Assembly: GCF_000969985.1 (NCBI RefSeq)
Contig: NZ_CP009526.1
Coordinates: 1,860,001 to 1,924,000 of the forward strand
Length of the DNA stretch: 64,000 bases
Source: Methanosarcina barkeri str. Wiesmoor
GTDB taxonomy: Archaea; Halobacteriota; Methanosarcinia; Methanosarcinales; Methanosarcinaceae
Direction: 5' to 3'
Both the position numbers and the translations under genes were made by a program. The notes beneath the pieces were generated by a model. It was not told where the DNA came from. It was given only the letters and a program-made list of their open reading frames with translations, and ran no database searches. Shown here piece by piece: positions 8,933 to 17,611 of this stretch (position 1 is the stretch's first letter; each line of letters opens with the position of its first letter).

Positions 8933-9333
8933 TTGGTAAATAAGAAATGCGAGACAAGGAATCATAGCAAGTTTTTGTTAATGTATCATATTATTTTCGT
9001 TTGCAAATACCGAAAAGTCATACTTGAACCAATTAGCGAAGAACTCAAACAGATTATGATTGACATTTCAAAAAAGTCTAACTTTGAAATCCTTGAAATG
9101 GAAACTGACACCATATTCATTTATTGATTAAGAGTGAACCAAAAGTTAGTGTTTTATCTATTGTCAGAAAATTGAAACAAGAATCTACGAACGGGTTATG
9201 GAAAACACAAAAAGAATATCTGGAAAAGTATTATTGGGATGAAAATACGTTATGGAGTGAGGAATATTTTGCATCTACAATCGGAAATGTTAGTAAAGAG
9301 GCGGTAGAATATTATATACGAAATCAGGGGTGA
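8933..9333 (+). pseudogene. tnpA: IS200-type Y1 transposase, frameshifted
   Basis: The first frame (TTG start, ...FLLMYHIIFVCKYRKVIL...) ends at a TGA at 9125. The remainder (LIKSEPKVSVLSIVRKLKQ... SKEAVEYYIRNQG, with the Y1 tyrosine region) is in the next frame from 9112. The catalytic HUH motif codons CAT ATT CAT (9112-9120) survive but are out of frame with the N-terminus. Comparison with the usual ETDxDHIHLLI shows a small deletion (net -1, mod 3) around 9108-9111. The transposase is therefore inactive unless recoded, and it points away from tnpB as in IS605-type elements. Confidence 0.85.
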
Positions 9334-9348
9334 AGTTGACGCTTATAT

Positions 9349-9371
9349 CCCCTAAGCTAAAGACTTAGGGG
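9349..9371 (+). other. IS605 end hairpin (tnpA side)
   Basis: A perfect 8-bp stem CCCCTAAG/CTTAGGGG closes a 7-nt loop (ctaaaga). Such imperfect or perfect subterminal hairpins are the single-strand recognition sites of Y1 transposases. It sits 15 bp past the broken tnpA. Confidence 0.75.
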
Positions 9372-9389
9372 TTTTACGCTTCTTCATAT

Positions 9390-9821
9390 AAATACTCCCT
9401 ATTTTGTGCACAAAGCCTACTTTGAGGATCTCAAGTTAGCTTTTAAAGTCTCTAATCAATCCGATACCCACTTTTTGCAACCTCTTTTTTACAACCTCTT
9501 TTTTGTAACTTCTTTTTGTAATCTCTTTTTGTAACCTCTTTTTTGTAACCTCTTTTTTGTAATCTCTTTTTGCAGCTAATTTTCCAGTTTATAACAGAGT
9601 AGATCCCAAAACTTTAGATTGTTTGTGTTCTCGTTTTTAAGTTTCCTTCCCTCTTCCTGACTAAGTATATGTTGAGTAAATATATATTAAATAAAAATAA
9701 AATCACAATTGCTAATTTCCTGTAATTTGCTTTACATGCTATTGTCTGACTGACTACAGCTAAAGCCTGCAGATGTGGGGAGATATCATAAGATAAAACA
9801 CGGTTGGGGAGTCATGGTGTT
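9390..9821. other. Intergenic gap with ~15-bp pyrimidine repeats
   Basis: From about 9470 to 9572 the sequence repeats cctcttttttgtaa-like units five to six times. The rest is AT-rich. The region near 9806 (ggggag) supplies the Shine-Dalgarno for the ThiN gene. No other gene is seen. Confidence 0.55.
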
Positions 9822-10421
9822 ATGGATCTTAACGAAAAGGTAGACATGATAGGGCGTTTATATCTTGGGCTTGAACAAATAGAAGACTGTAAGGAATTCT
9901 CAGCTTTGATTCCCGAAGTTCGAACAAATTTTGTTTATGCCTCTAAAGAATCAACCACTCCTGAAGATGTTCTTGCAGTCGATGGGAGAGTTTCGGTAGT
10001 TGACGGTTTTCCGAAAGCTATAGGAAGAATAAAATTTGGGGCTTCTGGCTATATGGCACACCTTCTGCTGGAAATCCGGAAAAAAGATTCTGAGATAAGG
10101 TCTATTATAGATTTTGCAAATAACCTGGAAATTGCCGAGTTTTTAAAAGCTTACAGTAAGGAAAAGGGATGGGACTTTTCAGTTGTAGACCGGAGCTTTG
10201 AGCCTGAGAATATGAAGGATGCAGAAGGGGAGGCCATCTCCTGGATGGTTGAAGAGGCTGTTCGGGTTACAGGAGGAAAAATGCCCAGGGTCTTTTATGA
10301 GACAGGTGCCGTTGGGAAAGAGCCGGTGAGTATTCTTGTAGGAAAAGACCCTCTCGAGGTTGCAGAACAGATCTGTGAGCTTGCCAGAAGCTACCGTGAA
10401 TCAGGACAAGGAATGAGATAA
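9822..10421 (+). CDS. thiN: Stand-alone ThiN-type thiamine-phosphate synthase domain protein
   Basis: This 199-residue protein has the ThiN domain, which in archaea is usually fused to ThiD. Visible hallmarks are LIPEVRTNFVYA near the start, DGRVSVVDGFPKAIGRIKFG followed by ASGYMAHLLLEI, and the C-terminal PRVFYETGAVGKEPVSILVG before DPLEVAEQI. ThiN couples HMP-PP with thiazole phosphate to make thiamine phosphate, replacing bacterial ThiE. Some solo ThiN-domain proteins are instead regulators (ThiR), but those carry an N-terminal HTH, which is not evident here. The ATG at 9822 is preferred over TTG 9804. No thiamine gene adjoins it. Confidence 0.78.
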   Translation: MDLNEKVDMIGRLYLGLEQIEDCKEFSALIPEVRTNFVYASKESTTPEDVLAVDGRVSVVDGFPKAIGRIKFGASGYMAHLLLEIRKKDSEIRSIIDFANNLEIAEFLKAYSKEKGWDFSVVDRSFEPENMKDAEGEAISWMVEEAVRVTGGKMPRVFYETGAVGKEPVSILVGKDPLEVAEQICELARSYRESGQGMR

Positions 10422-10700
10422 AAAGAAAAGGCCTTGAGGAGAAAAAGCAGGGAATGGTAAAGAAAGTGTGGAGGAGAGGAAAAAGGATTGTAGAAGCCCT
10501 CTCCTCCCGTAAGTAGTGAAGGAAACCGATTTTTCGGCTTTTCAATATAAACCGACATCCGGAGATTGGAATTTCAGGCTTTGAAATCCATATTGAGATA
10601 TATGGTTTGTTCGCTTTACACAATATTAAATTTTTGTGATATATCGATACGTTCCGCTCTTTTTCAAAGTGAAATTTCTATCAAAATAACTTACTACAGC

Positions 10701-11650
10701 TTAAATGGAGTAAATAATCTGAACAATTCCAGACATGACTTTTTTGGTTTCTTTAGTAAATTTAGTCTTTTCATTTTTTGCCTTTTTAACCCATTCTAAA
10801 TGCTTTTCTTCATTATTAATTACTTCAACTTCTTTAAATCGAAGTTTTTCCAGAAATTTGATTTCATTTTCACGGCTATAAAATATATTCAATAATCTGT
10901 ATTTCAATAGTTTCTGTTCAATAGTTATTTTCTTTGGAAAATCACTAACTATAAGTTTGTTTAATTGCATCAAACAGTATTGATGCACTAACTTATCCCC
11001 GAAAATTTCCTTTAAGATTTCAGGATATCTCTTATCAAAATCCGTAACAATAAACACAGGCTCTGATGAATCGAGATTTTTCTGTAGAAATTTTTTGATG
11101 GTTTCTGGACTTTTATCTTCGAAAAGTTCATCCGTTATTGCTCTTTGAGTTTTTGCATCAAGTAAGGTTAAACGGTATTTCTGACATCTTCCTTCTTTTG
11201 GATGCTGTTTGTCATAATGCACTATACGTATATTTCCTGAGATTGGAACATTCTTCTTTTCTATTTTTTCGTTGAATGCTCTAAAAATAGTGCTTTTTGA
11301 TCTTGGAAGTATAAAGGCCATTATATCAGAAATTCCATCATAAGAAACGTTATAATATCTGAGAAACTGGAAAAAATCATTGAATGAATCAAAAAGTAAA
11401 GTTTTCAGATCTTCCAAACTGTGGTCTTCTTCGCATGTATTACCACAATTTGAGCATTTATATCTTCCAATCTTGATTGCTCCAAGACCTTGTTTGGTGT
11501 ATGAATTTTAGTCATTATGAGCCATACGAGTATTACAAATAGAGCAAGCTGGAGAAGTTTTCTACGAAAAACTCCTTTTACAGTATATTCGTAATCATTG
11601 TCGAAATTATCAAAAAGGTTTAAGAGAACAGGGAGTTCCAAAAAGTTATT
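10701..11650 (-). pseudogene. Decayed DDE/MULE-like transposase with zinc ribbon
   Basis: The main frame (10701-11417) includes HYDKQHPKEGRCQKYRLTLL, VFIVTDFDKRYPEILKEIFG and VHQYCLMQLNKLI, a MULE-like DDE core. Its N-terminal part, including a zinc ribbon KCSNCGNTCEEDHSLEDL, is encoded just upstream (~11405-11490). A frameshift separates it from the earlier part (FDNDYEYTVKGVFRRKLLQL) in another frame. The N-terminus opens with a (TTAATC)n microsatellite read as Asn-Leu repeats. The 3' end appears truncated. The IS family is not assigned with confidence. Confidence 0.7.
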
Positions 11651-11745
11651 AAGATTAAGATTAAGATTAAGATCAAGATTAAGATTAAGATTAAGATTAA
11701 AATTAAGATTAAGATTAAGATTAAGATTAAGATTAAGATTAAGAT
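11649..11745. repeat. Hexanucleotide array, attaag/cttaat, about 16 copies
   Basis: Near-perfect copies of the 6-mer ttaaga run for about 97 bp with two substitutions (gatcaa, aaaatt). On the minus strand they translate as alternating Asn and Leu at the start of the broken transposase frame. Confidence 0.9.
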
Positions 11746-11766
11746 TTATAGTTACCATCGTTGTGC

Positions 11767-11818
11767 TGTAACATCATTACATAATTACAGAATTGTAAAT
11801 TTATGTAGTGATGTTACA
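11767..11818. promoter_or_regulatory. 18-bp inverted repeat upstream of the flavin oxidoreductase
   Basis: The arms tgtaacatcattacataa (11767-11784) and ttatgtagtgatgttaca (11801-11818) pair at 17 of 18 positions; the one change would be a G-T wobble in RNA. The spacer is 16 bp. It lies between the broken transposase and the oxidoreductase start, about 70 bp upstream of the latter. It may be an operator, a terminator for the minus strand or an IS footprint. Confidence 0.5.
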
Positions 11819-11886
11819 CTTACTTTTATCACTAGATTTTGGAACTGAATCTTTTATTTGTAGAATATATTAAATAGCCTAATAAT

Positions 11887-12594
11887 GTGAGAAAAATGCT
11901 TTTTGAAACCAAAGTTATTGAAATTATTCAAAGAACACCTGATGTAAAGAGTTTCAGATTTGAAAGACCTCAGGGATTTAGTTACCTGCCAGGCCAATAT
12001 GTTGTCCTGGACTTAAGTGACAAGTCTATTCAGATGAAAAAACCTTTTACCTTGTCCAGTAGCCCTACAGAAGATTTTCTTGAGATCACTAAAAAGCTAA
12101 CAGGCCATCCGTTTTCAAATGCGCTTACAGAACTGAAATCTGGCGATCGGGTTGTCATAAACGGACCTTACGGGAAATTCACTATTCAGGAAGAATACAA
12201 TAATATAGGTATGCTCTCTGGAGGCATAGGCATAACCCCACTACGGAGTATAATCAAGTATTCCATCGATAAAAAAATTAGTTGTAACATAATTTTAATT
12301 TATTCTAATAGATATGAGACTGACATAGCTTTCAAGGACGAACTGGAACTTATACAGAAAGAAAATCCTAACATAAAAGTAATTGATACAATTACTAAAC
12401 CTGAACTTACCTGGAAGGGAACTACTGGTAGGATCAATGCCGAGATGATCCAGAGATATATCCCAGATTACAGGAAACGCATATTTTTTACATGTGGCCC
12501 AATGGAAATGGTAAATTCAATGGTATCTCTTTTAAAAAAGCTTGAAGTACCAGAGGAACAGATAAAGCGAGAAATTTTTCCCAGCGATAAGTGA
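11887..12594 (+). CDS. FAD/NAD(P)-binding oxidoreductase (ferredoxin reductase family)
   Basis: This 235-residue protein has the FNR fold: FAD-binding YLPGQYVVLDL and KKPFTLSSSP, then the nucleotide-binding GGIGITPLRSI and the C-terminal FTCGPMEMVNSM. It moves electrons between NAD(P)H and a protein or metal partner through FAD. It lacks the [2Fe-2S] cysteine tail of PyrK and the ferredoxin domain of full reductases, so it needs an external partner. GTG at 11887 or ATG at 11896 could be the start. A TATA-like tatattaaat near 11865-11875 would place transcription start close to 11896, suggesting a very short leader. Confidence 0.88.
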   Translation: MRKMLFETKVIEIIQRTPDVKSFRFERPQGFSYLPGQYVVLDLSDKSIQMKKPFTLSSSPTEDFLEITKKLTGHPFSNALTELKSGDRVVINGPYGKFTIQEEYNNIGMLSGGIGITPLRSIIKYSIDKKISCNIILIYSNRYETDIAFKDELELIQKENPNIKVIDTITKPELTWKGTTGRINAEMIQRYIPDYRKRIFFTCGPMEMVNSMVSLLKKLEVPEEQIKREIFPSDK

Positions 12595-12867
12595 TTATAT
12601 AGTCTTTAATTCGGGGAATTCTGTCTGTAATCTATGTATAGAATCTTTATATCCATTTTTTAAAAAGATTGAATTAATTTGAAAAATATTTTGGCAGTGC
12701 ATTGGAAATTCTGTAAAATTACAAAACACAGAGTTTTTATCCTAAAATCTATACAGTAATAAGGGGCTGAAACCTCTATTATTGTGGTGAAGAAACAAGT
12801 ACAGAATAATTAGGGTTTACAGCAAAATTGCAATACTGCCTATTCACTTCCATTTTTAATTGTTCAT

Positions 12868-13128
12868 TCACGCACTTACTATCGAAGTAATTAAACCTAA
12901 GATAGCTACAATTATACCTATACTAAGAAGTATCCGTTTAGCATTACTTTCTGGACTTAGTGGTCTAGATTCATAGTTGACTCCAAAATTTGAGTAGAAA
13001 AAAACCAGAAATATTAAAGCAAAACCAAATAAAAACATCTTGAATCCGATTGAAAAAGGACCGTTACTATCATAATTATTTATACTAAACTCCAAATTAG
13101 CAAATATTTTCGGATTCATTCCTATCAT
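12868..13128 (-). CDS. Small membrane protein, two helices (86 aa)
   Basis: Two hydrophobic segments are evident: MFLFGFALIFLVFFYSNFGV and ILLSIGIIVAILGLITSIVS. A polar loop joins them and the N-terminus is soluble (NPKIFANLEFSINNYDSNG). No family is recognised. The ATG at 13128 or the one three codons later could start it. It lies near the 31-residue membrane ORF at 13427 on the same strand, but ~300 bp apart. Confidence 0.65.
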   Translation of the reverse strand: MIGMNPKIFANLEFSINNYDSNGPFSIGFKMFLFGFALIFLVFFYSNFGVNYESRPLSPESNAKRILLSIGIIVAILGLITSIVSA

Positions 13129-13426
13129 ATTTTAAACTCTTTTACGTTCCTTATAAATTATACAATTTAGTTATATAGATATTTTTGCATATCCATCCCA
13201 AAAGGTCATTAAAACTTTGTAGATTTTAATGATTGGGATAAAACACTGAAAAACAATCTCCAAATCAAAGAAATAGCAACATTAGTATGTTGCTATTTCT
13301 TGTAAACCCTTTAAATGGAAACTATATTTTTGTAGAATAAGTAAAGAAAATCATTTTCCCTAAAGTATTACTTTTCAGAATGTTGAAAGAAGAGCAAAAA
13401 ATAAAAAATGGTGGACGCTTTGATAA

Positions 13427-13522
13427 TCATAATAAATTGGCAATTCCAATTAATATCATGATCGTTATTATTAACGCACTCATTATATCCCAGAAGTTTT
13501 CCCATAAATTAGTACGTGACAT
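13427..13522 (-). CDS. Tiny membrane protein (31 aa) with strong Shine-Dalgarno
   Basis: On the minus strand an ATG at 13522 starts MSRTNLWENFWDIMSALIIT and continues with a hydrophobic IMILIGIANLL before TGA. A gagggg Shine-Dalgarno sits 7 nt upstream. The shape, a short amphipathic Trp-rich head and one transmembrane helix, is that of a regulatory or subunit-like micro-protein. A TATA-like tttattaa lies further upstream. The opposite strand has an overlapping 57-codon ORF without comparable signals. No family is recognised. Confidence 0.6.
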   Translation of the reverse strand: MSRTNLWENFWDIMSALIITIMILIGIANLL

Positions 13523-13784
13523 ATTTCATCCCCTCAGTGTAAAAGGAGAAAATAGTTAATAAAGTTAGTTGTTCCCATCTGTTTTTTGAAAAGAGTTTTG
13601 AACCTGTATTTCCGCACAGATTAACTGCGTTAGAAGATAAGTTTATCAAGCGAGATCTGTATGTGGATTCTGTGGAAGAAAAAAACAGGGTTCTATGGAT
13701 TTCTATGGAATATCAGCATTCCAGGGGATAAAAAAATATAATATTTATTATTTCAACATAATATTAGTTTTGAGGTAGACTTGG

Positions 13785-14393
13785 TCACAAAAGTTTACCT
13801 TTAACAACCATCAGCTCTTCAAAAGAAACCTTTTTCCTCGCTACAACTTCTACTTCAAACCCCAGCTTCTCCATTTTCGCCTTAACAGCATCCAACCCTG
13901 TAATAGAGGAGATAAGCACAAGAATCTCTCCTCCCAGCTTGAGATAATCTCTTACTTCGTCTAGAAATCGATCTAGAGTGTCTCTTCCACTGATTCCCCC
14001 GTCAAAAGCGTAGTTAAGCCAACCAGGAACTTTTTCCTCCTCCGAGGTGGGTAGATACGGAGGATTAAAGAGGATAAGGTCAAAAAGATTTTCAGGATTT
14101 TTAGACTTTATCCCTTTAAAAAGATCAGTACGAATAACCTTCACGCCGTTCATTTTTGCACAGCGTGCGGCATGGGGGTTAATTTCCGTAGCGACAAGAT
14201 AAATTTCTTTCAGATTTGTAAGGAGTACAGAAGATACAAAACCAGACCCGGTTCCGATTTCAAGGATGCGCATACCTGGTTTTGCGTCTTTAAGGGCGGC
14301 ATCGGCAAGTAAAAAAGAATCCTCTGCAGGCTCATAGACCAGGTCCGTGTCCCCTAGCTTAATTCTAGTTTTTCTGTATTCGATTTCAACCAT
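13785..14393 (-). CDS. HemK/PrmC-related glutamine N5-methyltransferase
   Basis: This 202-residue class I methyltransferase has VYEPAEDSFLLADAAL at the N-terminus, the SAM motif LEIGTGSGFVSSVL, an acidic TEINPHAA after strand 2 and the catalytic FNPPYLPT, which marks N5-glutamine or amino-N methylation. Eukaryotic/archaeal relatives (Mtq2/HEMK2) methylate the GGQ glutamine of release factor aRF1/eRF1, usually with a Trm112 partner. It ends the rpl21e-rpoF-DUF655-ksgA block, a conserved archaeal gene order. It follows ksgA on the same strand. Confidence 0.9.
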   Translation of the reverse strand: MVEIEYRKTRIKLGDTDLVYEPAEDSFLLADAALKDAKPGMRILEIGTGSGFVSSVLLTNLKEIYLVATEINPHAARCAKMNGVKVIRTDLFKGIKSKNPENLFDLILFNPPYLPTSEEEKVPGWLNYAFDGGISGRDTLDRFLDEVRDYLKLGGEILVLISSITGLDAVKAKMEKLGFEVEVVARKKVSFEELMVVKGKLL

Positions 14394-14491
14394 AATTTTG
14401 AGTTCTTTATTATTTTTAGTTTTTATTATTCTTAGTCTTTTATTATTCTTAGTCCGTTGCTGTTCTTAATTCCTATTAGTCTTGGTTTTTA

Positions 14492-15325
14492 TTATTCATT
14501 TAATTCATTTGCAAGAATTGACGTCTTTAAATCAATTATATGATTTGCAACCTGTGCAAGCTCTTCAGGAGTCAGGTTTTCAGCGCGCTTACTCATCATA
14601 TCCTCAGGGAGCCGGGAAATCACCTCTTTAATGTTGGGAATTTTGAGTAGATAATTTGTGTTCAGGATCGCATTTCTCAATTTTTTCCGACGCTGGCTGA
14701 AGACTGCAGAAACAAAATTCATGAAAAAAGCCTGGTCTTTGACTTCGAAAGGTACTGGGCGGGGAACGAGTTTAATAACTGCAGAATCAACCTCAGGTGC
14801 CGGCTGAAACGCGCTTTTTGGGACCTTCATCAAAATAGAAGCGTCGGCAAAATAGCAGGTATCAACCGTAAGGCGTGAATAATCTTTGCAGTTAGGCTGG
14901 GAAACCATCCGAGCTGCAAACTCGTACTGGTACATGAGAATGCCAAGTTTGAATTTATGGCGAAGGAGCTTGAAAGTTATCTCAGAAGAGATAGAATAGG
15001 GAAGATTTGAGACGATCTTATCGAATTCCGGAAACTCGACTTTCAGGGCATCTCCGGCGATAATCTCAATATTTCCTACTTTATCGAAACGGTCATGGAG
15101 AACTCTGACAAGGACAGGGTCGAGTTCAATTGCAATTACTTTTTTTACCTTTTTTGCAAGCCTTTCAGTCAGGTTTCCGACACCTGCACCGATTTCAAGA
15201 ACTACATCCTTAGGCCCAAGCTCAGCAGCAGCTACTATTCTGTCTAGATAGCCTGCATCGACCAGAAAATGCTGATCAAAAGTGCCTCCTTTTATATTAT
15301 ATTTTTTAAGAAGAGAACGAACCAG
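14492..15325 (-). CDS. ksgA: 16S rRNA dimethyladenosine transferase (KsgA/Dim1), probable CTG start
   Basis: The enzyme dimethylates two adjacent adenines near the 3' end of 16S rRNA. It shows GGTFDQHFLVDAGYLDRI, SAM motif VLEIGAGVGNLTERLA, acidic IAIELDPVLV, and the catalytic NLPYSISSEITFK. The C-terminal part has FSQRRKKLRNAI. The frame has an ATG at 15355, but a perfect aggaggt (15332-15338) lies inside that extension and 6 nt before CTG at 15325. The product from CTG, (M)VRSLLKKYNIKGG, matches the usual N-terminus. I prefer the CTG start; the ATG would add ten residues with no family match. Confidence 0.9.
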   Translation of the reverse strand: MVRSLLKKYNIKGGTFDQHFLVDAGYLDRIVAAAELGPKDVVLEIGAGVGNLTERLAKKVKKVIAIELDPVLVRVLHDRFDKVGNIEIIAGDALKVEFPEFDKIVSNLPYSISSEITFKLLRHKFKLGILMYQYEFAARMVSQPNCKDYSRLTVDTCYFADASILMKVPKSAFQPAPEVDSAVIKLVPRPVPFEVKDQAFFMNFVSAVFSQRRKKLRNAILNTNYLLKIPNIKEVISRLPEDMMSKRAENLTPEELAQVANHIIDLKTSILANELNE

Positions 15326-15543
15326 ACTGAAACCTCCTGAATAAATTGAGTACATTGCTGAGTAAATTGAGTACTTTGATCTAACACGGAATCTTTGGTT
15401 AATAATAGAATTTTTAGTTAATACGGAATTACTATAATTAAAATGACGACAATCAAAAACTGAAAAAGTTAGCTTTGAGAGCCATACTGGAAAAAATAGA
15501 GCCTAGAGAGTTCATCTCGCTCGGCTTACTGTCGGCACTTGGC

Positions 15544-16266
15544 TTACTGTCGGCGCGGTGGAGCTGTGAACAGCCTGTACTTGATGAAATCATCCTTGAG
15601 TTCATCTTCAATCCTGTGGGCAAGGACTTTAGCCGGGTCATGCAGGCTTGGAATCCTTTCCCGGATATCCTGAAAACTCTTGAAGTCTCCTTTTTTGCGC
15701 TCATCAATTATAGACCACATGAGTTTTTTGCCTATTCCGGGAAGGAGGTCAAGCATGTGCAGACGGGTAGTTATGGAATGGGCCTCGTTGAAAAACTTTA
15801 CAAAGCGCGTTTCCTGATACCTCACACAAGCCTCAAGGATAAAAGGCAATTCGAGATTCGCCCCCGTCGTAAGATCCGAGTAGCCTATTCTCTGTTTTAC
15901 GTGGTCGATTTCATCTCTGTTTCCAGATCCGATATAAACTCTGGACTGGATCTGAGGAATCACACCATTTTTGGGAACAAGCTCCATAAGAGTAAATTTT
16001 TTATCTCCCACAGCCTGAACAAGAGGTTTTTTCTGATATGCGGCGGCACCGTCAACTGATTTCCCATATGGGAGATAGTCCAGAACCCATGTATATTCCT
16101 CTCTTTCCTGTGAGCTTTCCTGGGACTTTCTGGATGAGCGCGGGGCTCTTTCTGATTGTCTCTCGGATTGCGGTTTGCCTGTCGGACGCTTGCCGCCATA
16201 AGAAGGTTTTTCAGCAGCTGATCTGCCAGCGTACGGTCTACCTGATTGCGACTTATCTACTCTCAT
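15544..16266 (-). CDS. DUF655 family protein (RNA-associated, helix-hairpin-helix)
   Basis: This ~240-residue protein has a long, basic and Ser/Arg/Lys-rich N-terminal tail (about residues 1-60), then the DUF655 core. The core has TWVLDYLPYGKSVDG, an OB-like strand region (MELVPKNGVIPQIQSRVYIG) and a helix-hairpin-helix segment MLDLLPGIGKKLMWSIID. HhH and OB-like parts suggest nucleic-acid binding. It is encoded between rpoF and ksgA, which fits a role in transcription or ribosome biogenesis, but the function is not established. ATG 16266 is preferred over TTG 16284. Confidence 0.85.
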   Translation of the reverse strand: MRVDKSQSGRPYAGRSAAEKPSYGGKRPTGKPQSERQSERAPRSSRKSQESSQEREEYTWVLDYLPYGKSVDGAAAYQKKPLVQAVGDKKFTLMELVPKNGVIPQIQSRVYIGSGNRDEIDHVKQRIGYSDLTTGANLELPFILEACVRYQETRFVKFFNEAHSITTRLHMLDLLPGIGKKLMWSIIDERKKGDFKSFQDIRERIPSLHDPAKVLAHRIEDELKDDFIKYRLFTAPPRRQ

Positions 16267-16615
16267 CAGCACCCATCCTATCAATTAATCTGAAATCCCA
16301 CAGAAATCTGTGTTCAGGATCTGCCTAATCCTGATATGTCCAACCTGCTTCCATCCGGTTTGGAACCTATTCATTAATCGGAACTGTCGACAATTCACAA
16401 ATTTCTGGTGTTCTTTCTATATGTCATGTAAAACTTTAGACTACCCTGTAACCGGCATCCCCGGACTCTATATATTCAAAACCCAAAGAGTCCTCTGTGT
16501 TTGAATTTTGGTCAGGCGCTCCCTGACATTTTAAAGTATTCTAAGTCTCGGATACTTCCCTTATAAATAAGAAGATGAAAACTTCTATATAGGTTATTCC
16601 CTTTACGTCCCAGTT

Positions 16616-16969
16616 TTATTCAATAGCTTCCAGCACATAATCGAGAATTTGATCAAGCTCCTCATTGCTCAGGGTATATTTTTCTTTAGCGTAGATTGAT
16701 CGGATTTCGTCCCTGGATTGAGGCAGAATATCTGCGATCCTGATAGCAATTGAAGGCTTCATTTTTTCGAGTTCTAACAGCTTGTTAACCAGTTCCCTTG
16801 ATTTTTCTCCACTGATCTTTGAGAACTGTTCAGCATGGCGGAGAGCTTTTCTAAATCCATATCCGACTTCAAGCCCCTTCTCTCTGCGCTCTTCGGTGAT
16901 CCTGGTAAGTAGTTCTCTGACTTCGGCCAAGGTCAATAATTCTTCACTGAGGACTTCCTTAACTATCAT
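16616..16969 (-). CDS. rpoF: DNA-directed RNA polymerase subunit F (Rpb4)
   Basis: This ~117-residue protein begins MIVKEVLSEELLTLAEVREL and has the Rpb4 helical HRDC-like pattern (LVNKLLELEKMKPSIAIRIA, then ILPQSRDEIRSIYAKE). With RpoE (Rpb7) it forms the stalk of archaeal RNA polymerase. The ATG at 16969 gives the normal family N-terminus; an upstream in-frame ATG at 17005 adds 12 residues with no family match. It sits between rpl21e and DUF655 as in many Euryarchaeota. Confidence 0.93.
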   Translation of the reverse strand: MIVKEVLSEELLTLAEVRELLTRITEERREKGLEVGYGFRKALRHAEQFSKISGEKSRELVNKLLELEKMKPSIAIRIADILPQSRDEIRSIYAKEKYTLSNEELDQILDYVLEAIE

Positions 16970-17217
16970 TGGAATACACTCTTTTCGACTTAAAAGTTGT
17001 AACAATTTGCCATTCCCTGCTGAGTAGTTTCTTCAGATCACTCTTCAATTCTACAGGAGTTTCTGGCAAGTAAATTTCTGCCTGTCAGTATCCGGAAATC
17101 TGAACTGGCTTCGAGGTTGCTTACCTATTCTCATGGATAGGCCTTCTTCAGATTGTCGTTATGCACGAAATTCGATCGTATTTATTAATAATCTGAAATT
17201 GTTCCGAATAATCTTTT

Positions 17218-17233
17218 CCTGATCTGGATCAGG
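17218..17233. promoter_or_regulatory. 16-bp palindrome upstream of rpoF
   Basis: CCTGATC and GATCAGG are perfect inverted arms around tg. It lies ~250 bp upstream of the rpoF start. Short symmetric sites like this can bind dimeric HTH regulators; no matching regulator is known from the sequence. Confidence 0.3.
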
Positions 17234-17591
17234 TATATGTCTGACAAACGATATATAATTATAGATATTCCTATCTTGAGATCAGCGATCACTACATCGG
17301 GATAATAAATTATCATATCGAGAATAATAGACCACTATGTCGGGTTAGTAAATCACCATTTTGAGATAAGAAATTATCATATTAGGATAATAAATCCCCA
17401 TATCAGGATACGAGACAAGTTTTTTAAAATCAGTTTTCTTTAATTTCCCCTCTCCTATTAGCAGCTTTCCAGGGGGCATTGAGTTTTATACATATAATTA
17501 CAGGCCCCTACACTTACAAGTTCTCAAAAATACCTTGCATGAGACCGAGCCTACGGCAAAAGCCTGCATACTGTAAACTCAGGTAAAATGA

Positions 17592-17611
17592 GTTAGGTTT
17601 TACAACCTAAC
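17592..17611 (-). terminator. Stem-loop just after rpl21e
   Basis: A perfect 8-bp stem GTTAGGTT/AACCTAAC with a 4-nt loop begins 16 nt past the rpl21e stop codon. It may end or protect the rpl21e transcript. There is no long T run immediately after it in the minus-strand direction, so true termination is uncertain. Confidence 0.45.

Larger units (their letters stand above)
7687..9389. mobile_element. IS200/IS605-family element with divergent tnpA and tnpB
   Basis: The element holds an intact tnpB on the minus strand and a frameshifted Y1-type tnpA on the plus strand. Each end has a small imperfect or perfect hairpin sharing the loop core ctaaaga: CACTCA/TGAGTG at 7696-7716 and CCCCTAAG/CTTAGGGG at 9349-9371. 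The boundaries are estimated. The tnpB-side end is placed at GTTCAC (tnpB sense) by comparison with the second tnpB copy (GTTCAT near 33000). The other side shares GCGTRAAAYCCCCT with the second copy. Confidence 0.85.

Noticed and set aside
10267-10799. Small ORFs on either strand between thiN and the broken transposase
   Set aside because: No ribosome-binding site, no protein-like composition, and partial overlap with thiN.
13380-13559. 57-codon plus-strand ORF overlapping the 31-residue minus-strand ORF
   Set aside because: No ribosome-binding site and no protein-like pattern; the minus-strand ORF has both.
15475-16504. Plus-strand ORFs opposite the DUF655 gene
   Set aside because: Shadows of a well-supported minus-strand gene; no family match.
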